Shown here: positions 22,808 to 34,833 of the stretch, piece by piece
Numbering within the stretch: position 1 is the first letter of the stretch
Layout: each line of letters starts with the position of its first letter
Assembly: GCA_965112735.1 (NCBI GenBank)
Contig: OZ218950.1
Span: 4,278,001-4,342,000, forward strand
Length of the DNA: 64,000 nucleotides
From: Phaeosaccion multiseriatum
Lineage: Eukaryota; Ochrophyta, other classes
Direction: 5' to 3'
The notes under the pieces: model-generated
What the model was told of the DNA's origin: nothing
Databases searched by the model: none
What the model saw: only the letters and a program-made list of their open reading frames with translations
Program-made: the position numbers and the translations under genes

Positions 22808-25800
22808 ATGTCCGTGGTGCTGGCGGTGTTCTGCGCCCTCAGTGGAGTGGGGCGGGGGGCCCACGCCATGAGAATGGGGCTCCTCAAGGTGGGCACGCCG
22901 CTCAAGTGGACACAGTCACTGTCCAAGCTGAATCACGTTCGGTGAGTGAGTATGATATGGTATGGGCCAGACGTGGCTTCATCTGAGGCTACGGTGCTGA
23001 TGAACGCGAGGAGGAGGAGGAGGAGGAGGAGGGCAAGGAATGGGTCTCGGTTCTCTGCGCATCCTGATCATTGGCTCTCTCGCCGCCCTTCCATGCTCCC
23101 TCCCTCCCTCCCTCCCTCCCTCCCTCACTCCCTCCCTCCCTCCCTCCCTCCCTCCCTCCCTCCCTCCCCCCCTCCCCCCCTCCCTCCTTCCTTCCCGTCC
23201 CTCCCCATCAGTACGAGCGGCGTGAACCAGTTTATTAGCACGTACTCCAAGGTGAAAGATATCCAGAACGACGAGCTAAAATGGGGCGACGAGCTCGAGT
23301 ATGCCATCGTCAAGGTCGACCACACCAACAGGAGGGCTCGCATTAGCAACACCGCGGCCGAAGTTAGACAGGTGAGCCGGGGGAAGGGGGGGGGGGAGAA
23401 GGAAGGCAAGAGAGAAAGAGGGGGGGGGGAGCAGGAGCAGGAAGAGCAAGTGAGAAGGAGAGCTCATGAGCCAGCCCCGCCCGCACAACGCGTTGTCCTG
23501 TCCTCCTGTTGTCCTGTCCTCCTGTTGTCCTTCCTCCTGTTGTCCTGTCCTCATGTTGTCGGCTTTCTCGACACTCATGGCGCCGCTCTCTTCCCGTCTC
23601 TTGTCGAATAACCTCTCTTTTCTCTCCTCTCCCTCTCCCCCCGCCCCCCCTTATCTCTCCATCGATTCACACAGACCTTGCTGGACAAGGAGCAGGAGCA
23701 CAGCTACCGCGAGGACGGCTGTGTGTGGCACCCCGAGTACGGCGCGTGGATGCTCGAGGGCACCCCTGCACGGCCCTACCGAGGCTTCACTGCGGACTTG
23801 TCCACCGTGGAGAGGAACATGCGTCTCAGGAGGAGGCGCTTATTGGCGGTGCTCGGGTGAGTGAGATTGAGGATTGAGGGCGAGAGAAGTTTCTTTGCTT
23901 TGCTCTGTGTTTCCCTCCTGTCCTTTCTGGTCTCTTGTAGCCGCCAGCAACCACCGCTTCTGTCCGTCCGCTCTCCCTTAACTCCTTCTCCATGTGCCTT
24001 ATTGACTTACCAAGAGCATGGTGCTGTGTTCTCTCTCTCTCTCTCTCCTACTCTGCACAATACATCGGTTGTGTAAACGCCCTTTTGCGCCCATTCTGTG
24101 TTGCACAACACAGGGACAACGAGGTGGTTCCAACCATGACCAACTTCCCTCTCATGGGTGTGGGCGACGACTTCTTTGTCAAGCATGTCAAGCAGGATGA
24201 TGATGATGATGATGATAATGTTGAAGCACAAGGCAGCTCGATGGATCAGATCCCAGGCCCTGTGGCGCAGTCTGCCTACTTGCCGGACTCGGTCATCAAC
24301 CCTCACCCGCGCTTTGCCGCCCTCACTGCAAATATTCGGGAGAGGAAGGGAAGCAAGGTGGACATTCGGGTACCTCTGTATAGGGACCTTCTCACCCCGG
24401 AGTTCTTAGGGAGGGAGCAGGAGAAGGGTAGCAAGGAGCAGGGCAAGGAGGAGGCCGAGGGAAGGAGTGGGGGGGATGCTCTTCAGACAGCGGCGGAGAA
24501 GGAGAAGGAGCAGGAGGAAGGGGTGGAGAAGCCGTACATCCACATGGATGCAATGGCGTTTGGTATGGGCTGCTGCTGTCTGCAGCTCACTTTCCAGGCA
24601 AAGGATATGGGAGAGTCACGCTACATGTGAGTGGAGGTGGAGGGTGGGGAGGGAGATTGAGGTTGGAGGTTGGGGTGGAGGTATGTAGGTGGGCAAGCGG
24701 TGGGCAAGCGAGGGCAAGGGATGAGCTTGCTTGCTTGTTGAGCCTCGTACTGAAGGACGGACGGAAGGAAGGAAGGAAGGAAGGAAGGCACATGCGTGCA
24801 TCATGCCACCGTAGACAGTCTTGGATAGACTGACTGAGTGGAGGCGCTTTTGATGAGACTGGTCAGGCCTGAACCGTCCATTCCATCACACCCCCTTTTG
24901 ACTCGGGTTGTCGACAGTCAGCCAACGCACGCTGCACTTGCTGCACCAAAGGAGCGCCCGACCCGACCATTCTGATGCTCGTCTGTCCGAATGCCTGCCT
25001 GCGCGTACGTCTGCCTGCCTGCCACATGCCCGCCTGCTTGCCCATATGCCTGCCTGCCTGCCTGTCCTCTCGCTTGGTAGGTACGACCAGCTTGCTGTGC
25101 TCAGTCCTATCATGCTTGCCCTCAGCGCAGCTTCGCCCATCTTCAAGGGGAGACTCGCAGACACAGGTGCGTGTGTGTGTGCGCGCGTGCATGGGATGCC
25201 CTGCCCCTGCCTTCCTAAAGGTCACATCCTCCTCCTCTCTACCATGCACCCCTGGTTGCCCGCTTGCTCGTGCCCTCCCTCCTCTCTCTCTTACCTTTCC
25301 TCTGCTCTGCTCTCCTCGCCTCCCCTCTCCCCCCTCCCCCTCCCCCTCACCCACCCTCGCTGCCCCCCACTCACCACTCACAGATGCCAGGTGGAATGTA
25401 ATCTCAGCCTCCGTGGACGACCGCACCCCGGGTGAGATGGAGAAGGCCTCGGGAGGACCCATGACAGAGGTGCAGAAGGCGGGCTTTAACAAGCACATGG
25501 CGGGAGGGGGGGTGACTCCTCAGATCAAGAGCCGTTACGCCAGCATCAGCACTTTCATTTACAAGTGCAAGGGGGGTATGGATCAAGAGAGGGTGTTGGG
25601 CAAGTACAACGACATTAGCTGCCCCGTGGACAAGAGCAGCTTTGACCGCCTCTTGGCCGGGGGGGTGGACCGTCCTCTTGCCAAGCACATCGCCCATCTC
25701 TTTACCAGAGACCCGCTGGTCATCTTCGAGGGAAGCATCGAGGAGCTGGGTGAGTGAGGGAGGGAGTGACAGAGGAAGTGAGAGAGTGAGAGTGAGGCAG

Positions 25801-26123
25801 TGGTGTGCTTGCAGCCATGTGTTCAGCAAACACAAAGCAGAATCTGATTATACCATGCCCTAATGCCCCCCCCCCTTACCCCCTTTTATCCTCCAGACGA
25901 CGAGAAGGATGTGGAGCACTTTGAGAACTTGCAAAGCACCAACTGGCAAACCGTGCGGTGGAAGCCTCCCCCCCCCAGGCTTGGGCCCAACGACCCACAC
26001 ATCGGATGGAGGACGGAGTTTAGGCCCATGGAGATTCAGGTGCGGTATGGTGATGGAGGAATGTAGGTATAAGGTGCCGTACACGGACAGCCGCAGCTTC
26101 TCTCTTGTTTCTCTCTCTCTATC

Positions 26124-26159
<36 letters not shown>

Positions 26160-26641
26160 TGCGTGTCTTTCCCTGTCTCTGACTGTTGACATGTCCACCC
26201 ACACACCCGCACCTACACCCACACACCCACGCCTTAATAAACCCACCCACACTCACTCACACTCACCACTCACATTCACCCTCAACGCCCCCACCCCCAA
26301 CGCCAACCCCACACCCACACCCCCCAAACACACCCGCCCCCCCCAAACACACCCACACGCAGCTCACGGACTTCGAGAACGCAGCCTACACGGTGTTTAT
26401 AGTGCTTGTGACTCGCGTGATCCTGGCCTTTGACCTCAACCTGTACATACCGCTGAGTAAGGTGGATGAGAACATGGAGACGGCACACGGACGCGATGCA
26501 TACAAGAAGGCAAGGTTTTGGTGGCGGAGGAACGTCGACCCTCCAGAGGCGCCCTCAGCTTGCGATGACGATGAGGACCGTGGCACGACGGAGGGAGGGA
26601 GTGGAGGAGGAGGAGCAGTGGCTGCTGCGCAAGAGAAGGGC

Positions 26642-26698
<57 letters not shown>

Positions 26699-27339
26699 CA
26701 GAAGGGGAAGCAGAAGAGGACGACGGAGGCTTGGGATGATGACTACAACCCTTGCATCGAAGACGGGAAGGATGAGCTCACGCAAATGACATGTCTCGAG
26801 ATTTTGATGGGCGACGGCAGCGATTTCCCGGGCCTCATCCCGCTGGTGGGGGGCTATCTCGAGTACATTAATGCAGACGCGGCCACCAAGGAGCGCGTAC
26901 ACAAGTACATGGAGCACATTCGCAAGCGGGCAGCAGGGGAGGTGCTCTCCGCCGCCGGATGGATGCGCAACTTTGTCACCTCCCACCCGGAGTACGGGCA
27001 AGACTCGGTGGTGACAGAGGGCATTGCGTACGACCTGGTGATGGCTTGCAAGGAGGTGGGGGAGGGGAAGAGGGCCTGCCCAGAGCTGCTCGCCAGGCAG
27101 GTGGTGCGGCCTGTGGAGGCCGAGGGGGCTTTCGATGTTCGGCTAGGCTCCGAGAAGATCAGCCCAAAGGGAGGGCTGGACAGTCGCCAGAAGCTTGTGC
27201 GCCGCTACATTGAGCGGGCGGTGGAGAGGAAGGACAAGGGACTGGAGCCGTTTGGAGGGGCGAGTAGAAAAGCCAGAGGGGAAGGGGCGTTTGGAGGGTC
27301 CAGTAGCGGCTCTTCCGCCGCGCGCCGGGATAGGAACAG

Positions 27340-27385
<46 letters not shown>

Positions 27386-27457
27386 GAGAAGGAGAAGGAG
27401 AAGGCGGTCGCTTCCGGACCAGAGCAGTCTGCTCCGGCTTCTGCTGCCAGAGCATGA
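22808..27457 (+). CDS. Glutamate-cysteine ligase catalytic subunit (eukaryotic type)
   Basis: Joins glutamate and cysteine with ATP, the first and usually rate-limiting step of glutathione synthesis. Exons: 22808-22941, 23212-23371, 23675-23856, 24114-24626, 25081-25166, 25384-25749, 25897-26039, 26363-27457. Family signatures: [136 protein letters not shown] and [16 protein letters not shown]. Poly-Asp, Lys/Glu and poly-Gln stretches are inserted between conserved blocks, and a second poly-Gln lies near the C-terminus. The start is uncertain: ATGs at 22604, 22808 and 22862-22868 share the frame. The 22808 start adds a hydrophobic segment ending AHA. Confidence 0.95.
23097..23190 (+). repeat. 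(CCCT)n array before a splice acceptor
   Basis: CCCT repeats end about 20 bases upstream of the acceptor of the ligase exon starting at 23212. Confidence 0.85.
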
Positions 27458-28394
27458 AGAGCGTGAGGAGGATGAGAGCTTTGGTGACATGGAGTGAAGT
27501 GCGCAGTCCCCCTTTGAGGGACATAACCACCGAGGGCACTCTTCACTAATAGTACTACTAAGACATGAAACTGTCGACATAACCGAGGGCACTCTTCACT
27601 AATAGTACTACTAAGAATAGGAGAAGAAGAGTTAATACTTTTGTCAGGAAGCACCTGAAACTGTCGACATAACCTCTATTCCAGACATCCCTGCTCTTCT
27701 GTGTCGGCTGCGCCCCCTGTAGTACGTATGTATGTACGGCGTGCTCCTTCGTCCCCCTTCTCGCCGGCACTCTCCTCCCCACCTTCCCGCTGCTCCTTTT
27801 TGCACTGCCTGCTGCTGCTGCTGCTGCTGCCATCCAGCCATTCGAGCTCTTTTAACGCCTCTATTAATGTGTTGCCACACCTTCCTCTGAACTTGGCGGG
27901 GATGCCTCTCATCACTCCTCGTCATCACAGTGCGCGCGTTGTCGACTGCTGGGCCCTCAGGCTGCCTCACTTGCCTCGAGTGACAAAGTCGACACTGAGG
28001 ACTCACACGCCCAAGAAGAAGGCTTCATCCACCAAAAAATCCGCAGGTGAGAAGCAAAGCCTATGAGTCCTCAGTCCTCGGTGTCGACTTGTTCAGGTGA
28101 GAAGCAAAGCCTGTGAGTCCTCAGTCCTCAGTGTCGACTTGTCACTCGAGGCAAGTGAGGCAGCCTGAGGGATGAGGGAATTCCTCCTCCCTCGCCGGCT
28201 TTACGTCTGACCTCCCTGAGGGCCTTGCAGGTTACTTTGGCTGCCCTGTGGGGAGTCATTGGTTGAGGTATAAAAAAAAGCCTCAAGGCTCAACCCGGAT
28301 GATAACCAAACTATCCACACAAGCTTTCCTGCCGCCGCACCACCACAACTGCTGCTGTATCACCACCTGCTCCTGCCCACCCGCTGCCCTTCCA
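27458..28394. repeat. Convergent intergenic region with direct and inverted repeats
   Basis: No gene seen between the converging ligase and RadA genes. Two copies of a block beginning CGAGGGCACTCTTCACT lie at about 27532-27615, and a tandem pair of about 50 bp beginning CAGGTGAGAAGCAAAGCC starts at 28045 and 28095. Arms near 27954-28005 and 28113-28171 are inverted copies of each other, differing by a 6-bp duplication and a lost T. The layout suggests a decayed element or a hairpin-forming insert. Confidence 0.7.
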
Positions 28395-31300
28395 TCACTC
28401 TTCGTCTCTCCTAGACCCGTCCTCGATCTGTTGGTCCTGTCCGTCCCCTACCTCCGGCTCTCCTCCCTCGAAGGGCTCCCCTCCCTCCAGGATAGGTTTG
28501 CCCATGAAGTCAAACTCAATGGCGCCGCCTTCGTCGTCCGCGTAACCGCCACCATAGCCCCCCCTGGCGCGCCCCCCAACCCACCCCCTTCCACCACTGC
28601 CACCCCCACGGCCCTTACTCCACGCCTGGCCGCCGCCGCCGCCGCCGCCGCTACCGCGGCCACTGCCGTTGCTGCTGCTTCTCCGCTGCTTTTTGGGCGG
28701 TGGGGGGCTGATGAGGCCTTGGTCCACTGCCTCTCGAAGGGTTCTGCGCACACGCACCGGCGGTATGAGGAGCGGCATGTGTGTGTGTGTGTGCATGCGT
28801 GTGTGTGCGTGTGTGTGCGTGTGTGTGTGTGTGCGCGTGGGCGGGGGGGGGCAGGAGAGATGAGTGAGTATAGGGCTGCTTTTGGATATCTTTTTGAACC
28901 TTTCCAAAGGTCACCACTCATTCCCTCTCCTCCTTCCCACCCCCTTTCTCCCCCCGTGCCCCACTGACCTGCAAGAAATCATGTTCACCCCCTTAAACAC
29001 CTCCTCCTCCCCTCCCTGTCCTCCTCCTCCTCCTCCTCCTCCTCCCGCCTCCGCCTCCTGTCTCTGTGCCCGGCTTGACCTCTTCTTGCGCCTGTTGGAC
29101 GTTACGACAATGTTCTTAAAGCCGTACTTGGCCGCCTCGGCCATTCTGCGGTCCAACTGCTGCACAGGCCGTAACTCGCCCCCGAGCCCGACCTCGCCAA
29201 TAAACACGGTATCCTAAAGGGGGGTAGGGAAGGGAGGAAGAGAGGGGGAGCGTGAGGGGTGAAGGGGTGAAGAGGTGAGTCCTCGTGATGGGGGGGGTGG
29301 TGCAGGGGGTATAGGGGGCTCCCCTCCTCCCTCTCTCCCTCCCTCCCTCCCTGACTGCGTTTCTGCCTGGCTGCCCCCCCTCCCTTCCTCCCTCCCCCCT
29401 CCCTCCCCCCCCTGCCTGCCCACTACACGCACCGGCTTGGTGGGAATTCCCGTGTAGCTGCTTACGATGGCTACCGCCATGGCAAGGTCAGCGGCTTTTT
29501 CTTGCACCTGGCCGAGTGTGAAACGGGTAAGTGAGAGAGGAGAGAGAGAGAGAGAGAGAGAGGGAGGGAGAGAGGGAGGAAGGGGGGAGAGGGGCAGAGA
29601 GAGAGAGAGAGGGAGGGAGGGAGATAAAGAGATAGACAGTGAATACCATGCACGAGAGGAGTGAGAGGAGTGCATGGACAGTTGCGTGGGCGATGGCGAT
29701 GGAGGAGGGCACTCGCAGAGCTGCAGGAGCTGCACGAAGGGTTCAGCACGAAGGGTTCAGCACGAAGGGTTCAGCACGAGGGTTCAGACCGAGAATCGAC
29801 TGAGGAGAGGGGAGGGCGGGGGCGCGACACTGCTGTTTCTGTTGCGCACGGGCGGGCGAGCTAAAGAAGGTAGCAGCAGTTGTTGATCACAGCAGCAGAA
29901 GCAGTTGGTGATGCAGCAGCCCTCGCACCTTGAAGCCTCCGACGACGTTGACGTACACCTCGCTGGCCTGCAAGTTATACCCCAGCCTCTTGTCCAGCAC
30001 CGCGAGGAGGAGGAGCAGGCGCTGGAGCGGCATGCCATCTGTGAGATGTGGGCGTGTATGCCGAGGGGGTAAAGAAAGAGGGCAAGGGGAGAGGGCGAGT
30101 GATGAGGGAGGGGTAAGGGCAAAGGCGAGGCAAGGCGAAGGCAAGGCAGGACGGGAGGAGGGAGGGAGGGAAGGAGGGGAGGAGGCACTTTGAAAAGAAA
30201 GGGAAGGAAGGACATAGAACTGAGAGGGCGCACGTGCTTTGAAACACACACACTGTTGGCTCACGCACGCACTTCTGCACTTGTGACTGACCTGCGGCCC
30301 TTCTGGGAGAGGGCAATCTGCTTGCAGTGACGAGGGACTGCAGCTCGCATGTGATGGGTCGAGTGCCCTCCAGCGCCACCATTACCGCCGTCCCGTCGGG
30401 GATGGGCTGGCAGATGGCCAGGCAGATGGGCAGGCAGATGGGCAGGCAGATGGGCAGGCAGATGGGCAGGCATATGGGGGGGGTACGTGGGTGGGTGGAC
30501 GGATAAGTCGGTGGTTGGGTGGGTAGGCAGGCAGGCTGGTGCGTAGGTAGGCAGGTAGGCAGTGGGGAAAAAAGAGGAAGGCAATGACAGAGACGAGAGA
30601 CGAGAGAGGAGAGAACAAAAAAAGTGACGCATATACGAGCTTAGCTTTCCACCTCCTCCTCGCCATCTCCCACCGGAGCCCCTTGCCCCTCCCTCCTGGG
30701 GTGAATGGGTTGTTGGCCTCACCGAGATACCCACTCACCATCTTATCGCCCCCCTGGGTTGTTGACATGAAGAGTGAGGACGGGTTCTCGACCTCCTCCA
30801 GTCCATCCTCCGTCATTTCGAACACCCCGATTTCGTTGCTCGAGCCGAAGCGATTCTTCACCGCACGAAGCAACCTGCAATGCATGGAAGTGCAAGGGGA
30901 AAGGAAAATATCCAAAAGGGAGGGCAAGCAGGCGGAGAGGATGTGAAGGGGGAGATGAGGAGGAGGAGGAGGAGGAGGAGGAGGAGCAGGAGGAGAAGGA
31001 GGAGGAGGAGGAGGAGGAGGAGGAGGAGGAGGAGGAGCAGGAGGAGGAGGAGCAGGAGGAGCAGGAGGAGGATAGGTTGGTATAAAAAGGTGACCAATAA
31101 ACTAAAACTAAAATCACCGGTAGGGGTTGAGCCTGTCTCCCTCGAGGTAGAGGACGGCATCGACCATGTGCTCCACCACCTTGGGTCCCGCCATGTCTCC
31201 GGCTTTGGTCACATGCCCAACAAGGACCACACACACACCGAGGCCCTTGGCAAGGTGCACCATGCGGGCGGAGCACTCCTTCACCTGGTTGGGGGGGGGG

Positions 31301-34300
31301 GTGGTTGGGTGTGGTTGGGTGTGGTGGGAGGTGTGGAGAGGAGGCGAGGAGAGGGGGAGGGGTATGAGAGATGAGAGTGGCATTACAGGCTCCGTACAGA
31401 ACAAGAGACGGGCACAAAAGTACATGCGAGCCCCCCTTCGCTCCTCCTCCTCCTTAGGCACACATTGGCTGACGATGGGCGTCACACCAACGCGCCCGCC
31501 CCTCCCCTGGCCAAGCTTCAGCCTCAGCCTCAGCCTCAGCCTCAGTCTCGCCTCCTCCACTTTCCTCCCTTCCCACACTCCCCCCCCCCCAACCCACATC
31601 CACCCACGCCCACCCACCCACCTGAGTCACACTCCCGGCGCTGGAGGCAACGTCTCCGCTGTGCATGGTCTGAATGGAGTCGATGATGAGCAGCAGGGGG
31701 AGGGGGTCCATGAGAGACACCTGGTCGGCGATGAGGTCAATGTCCGTCTCGGAGAGGATGAAGAGATCGTCAGATGTGATGCCCAGTCTAAGGGGACGGC
31801 ACGGCACGGCACGGCACGGCACGGCACGGCACGGCACGGCACGGACGCACACACGCACACACACATACACACAGGGAGAGAGAGGAGGGAGGTGAGAGAG
31901 GGAGGAACGCCAGGGAGGGTGGCAGAAATCACGAGAGAGAAGCAGTGTATATATATATATATAGAAAAAAGGAGGATGGCGGAATGACATGATAGAGAGG
32001 GACGCACTTTTTACGGACGGATGAACGGACGGAAAGAGGGTAAGGAAGGACATTCTGTGACGTTCTGGGACATTGCTTCCTTCTGCGGCGATAGGAAGGA
32101 CCCCTCCAACTTATGCCCTCCTTCCGCTTCCGGTACACAACATACCCTCACCCTCACCCTGACCCCTGACCCCTCACTCCCCATCCCTCACCCTCACCCT
32201 CACCCTCACCCATCTTTTTCACCCCTTATCACACCCCTGGCCCTCACCCTCACCCTCACCCCCCCACTCCGCACTCCTAGCCCTCACGCTCACGCTCACA
32301 CCCAGGCTCACCCTCACCCTCAACCTGACCCTTCACTCCACTCCCCCCACCCCTCCCCTCACGCTCACCCTCACTTCCACCACTCCCCACCACCTTCATC
32401 CCCCACTCCCCACTCCCCCCACCCCTCCCCTCACGCTCACCCTCACTTCCACCACTCCTCACCACCTTCATCCCCCACTCCCCACTCCCCCCACCCCTCA
32501 CCTTCTCGCCCGACCAGCGACTTGCGTGGTACTCTCCTCCCCGGACACATAAATGACGGGTCCGGTGGAGATGCCCTCTTTGACGCACCCCTCCTTCACC
32601 TCCTCAGAGGCCATTTGCCCGGCCAGCTGCATGATGAGCGTGGACTTGCCAATGCCCGGATCGCCCGTCATCATCATCATGGTGCCAGGGAGTAAGCCAC
32701 CGCCCAGCACGCGAGTAAGCTCCTTGCCAGGGATGGGGATGCGTCGGCTCGACTCGTCTTGGGTTGTGGTTGTGTGTGCGTGTCGTGTGTGTGCGCGATA
32801 TTTTCGTGTGTATGTATATGTATATATATATCGTGTGTGTGTGTGTGTGCGGTGGGCGGGCGACAGGTGGTGGCGACCAAGGGGGAGAGATGACCCAAGG
32901 CACAGGAGCAGGATGAGCAGGATGGGCAGGATGGGCAGAGTAAGGACGGGTGGACCAAGGTACAGTTCTCCCTAACAAAAAAGGCAGAGATTCAGTTTTC
33001 GTTTGCGCGTCTTTCAGTCTCCAGTTTCACGTTCAGCTCTACCCACCCCTTACGTAGATGTTACGTACGTGCAGTGAGGCTGGAGAGCGGGGTGGGCACA
33101 CCATAGCCCGCAGCGGACTCCGACGGCAGCCACGACCCGCCTCGGCCTCTCTCCGAGTCGCTGGGCAGACCAGGAGATCTGATACCCCCACCTCCCCCCC
33201 CCCCTCCTCCTCCTCCTCCTCCTCCTCCTCTCCCTCTTGCGAGCACGGAGCGAGGAATGCTCTTGAGAGTGCCCCCTGTATCTCGCTTGACCTTGAAGGG
33301 CTTGACGGTGTTCCACTCCTTGCAAGTTGGGCACCGCCCCACCCACTGCACCTGCTCTCCGCCGCAGCTTTCGCACACGAACACCTGTTGTGTGTTCGGT
33401 TAAGGGGCAAGTGTGGGTAGGTGGGTGAGTGAGTGGGTCGGTGCGTGAGTGAGCGGGCGGCGTGGGTGAGTGGGTTGGTGGGTGAGTGATGGAGAGATCG
33501 GTGAGTGAGTGAGGGAGGAAGGGAAAGAGCAAGTGTGCGAGTGCGTGAGTGAGTGAGTGAAGCAATGAGTGATTGATTGATTGAGTGATTGGTCTAGAGA
33601 GTGCGTGCCCCTCTCTTACCGTAGTTTCTTTCGACTTGCTGGTGCCCATCGCCTTCCTGGCGCTGGGCTGGCTCCGGCCATTCAGCCCCCAGGAGATCAT
33701 CCGCGGCCGAGGCAGCTTCTCTTCGTCGCTCAGCTGCGCCTCCGCCTTGGCCTCCATGCGCCGTTGTCTCGCTGCCGCCTTGACATCGAACCCCTTCTTC
33801 TCGCCTCCTCTGCTGTAGCTACCTCTGGCCTCCTCCTCCTCCTCCTCGTACCTTCCCTTGACCTCCTCTGCCTCCCTCCTCTTTCTGCGAGCTGCGTCCC
33901 TCCTCAGCCGGCGCTCTCTGATGCTCGGGGGGGCAGGTTTGTCGGCCATTAAACGATCGTACTCCTCTTGAGAGGTCGCACCTTGGTATTCTTCTTCCTC
34001 TTCGTCTTCTTCTTCCTCGTCGTCTTCCTCGGCTTGGTAGTCACTGAGTGTGTGTGAGACAGAGATGGGGATGCATCAGGGAGGGGCCGAAAGGTGATCA
34101 ACAGTCAGGATTCATTGATGTGCAGGAACCCCCGAAATCCAATACAAAGAGGAAAGTGGAACTACTCTCGTACCGTACTGCGGCCAGAGACGTCCGTGAC
34201 GGTCGAGAGGGGCCCGGAGCCGAGGGAAAGTGGGAGACTGCAGCAGCGTGTGCTTCCCATGGGCGGCCGGGGCCAACCCCAACCCCCCATCCTCTTCTCC

Positions 34301-34685
34301 TTCTCCTCTGGTGGGGTAAAGTTCCGGTCGTGCTGCTCCCGCTGCTATCACACCCACGCATGCGACACTGACACCGCAGCTGCTGCTGCTGCTCCCCTCC
34401 CAAAGGGGATTGCAGCCTACTGTGCCCCACACGTCTTGTCGTTGCTCTCATCCCATTCCTTCCGCTGCTCCCGCCCATAAAAGCCAAAGAACTTCTGTCG
34501 CGGCGCCTCCCTGCAAGCGTGTGTCGCGCTGAAGGATACCCGTTCACCTTTGCCCTGGCTCCAGAGGCTCCAGAGGCAGAGGTTAGAGGGATGCCAGCGA
34601 GAAGCGTCGACACCACTACAGCGGCTGCAGCAGCAGTAGTTACCATGAGGGGCAGGCTCCTGTGCAAAGGTGGACTCAGTATCAT
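28395..34685 (-). CDS. RadA/Sms DNA repair ATPase, probably plastid-targeted
   Basis: Branch-migration ATPase of the RecA superfamily. Exons on the minus strand: 34174-34685, 33620-34043, 33069-33384, 32502-32757, 31622-31787, 31118-31284, 30739-30874, 30292-30406, 29929-30038, 29433-29508, 28969-29213, 28395-28745. Seen: the zinc finger CESCGG...[16 protein letters not shown], the Walker A box [38 protein letters not shown], the RadA motif [11 protein letters not shown], then AAADLAMA-like and [12 protein letters not shown] of the Lon-like domain. The N-terminus has a hydrophobic stretch ([18 protein letters not shown]) followed by an Arg/Ser-rich region with SSLAFMG, resembling an ochrophyte bipartite plastid leader. 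The C-terminus has a Gly/Arg tail. In the Walker region, plain MMMM replaces the usual Leu/Val-Leu residues. Confidence 0.94.
29742..29790 (-). repeat. 14-bp tandem repeat (ACGAAGGGTTCAGC)
   Basis: Three to four head-to-tail copies within a RadA intron, the last one lacking two bases. Confidence 0.85.
30412..30475 (-). repeat. 12-bp tandem repeat (CAGGCAGATGGG)
   Basis: About five copies, lying immediately upstream (sense) of the RadA exon that starts at 30406. They supply its polypyrimidine tract on the minus strand. Confidence 0.85.
31798..31845 (-). repeat. (CACGG)n pentanucleotide repeat
   Basis: About nine uninterrupted copies, just upstream (sense) of the RadA exon starting at 31787. 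Confidence 0.9.
32141..32500 (+). repeat. (CCCTCA)n hexanucleotide-rich region
   Basis: Imperfect CCCTCA/CCCTGA repeats, with two longer near-copies around 32340-32500, fill most of a RadA intron. Not a canonical telomere repeat. Confidence 0.75.
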
Positions 34686-34833
34686 CCTTGTTGAAGGAAA
34701 GAGGAGGGAGAAGAGAGAATCAAGAGAATCCGAGAGCGGGAAAGGAAAACAACCCGTCTACTTACAAATGGCACCTCGGGCCGATCTCTTTTTTCTTCTT
34801 TTCTCTCTCAAGTTCGGCACACAACCCAGAGTA
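34686..34833. promoter_or_regulatory. 148-bp putative bidirectional promoter (RadA / G6P epimerase)
   Basis: Only 148 bp lie between the chosen ATG codons of two divergent genes. The stretch is purine-rich near the RadA side and has a CTTTTTTCTT-like pyrimidine run at about 34790-34810. Shared regulation is inferred from the spacing. An epimerase start further upstream at 34767 would shorten the gap. Confidence 0.5.

Noticed and set aside
32141-32500. Interstitial telomere repeat
   Set aside because: The unit is mostly CCCTCA with many variants, not CCCTAA or CCCTAAA, and lies in a RadA intron.
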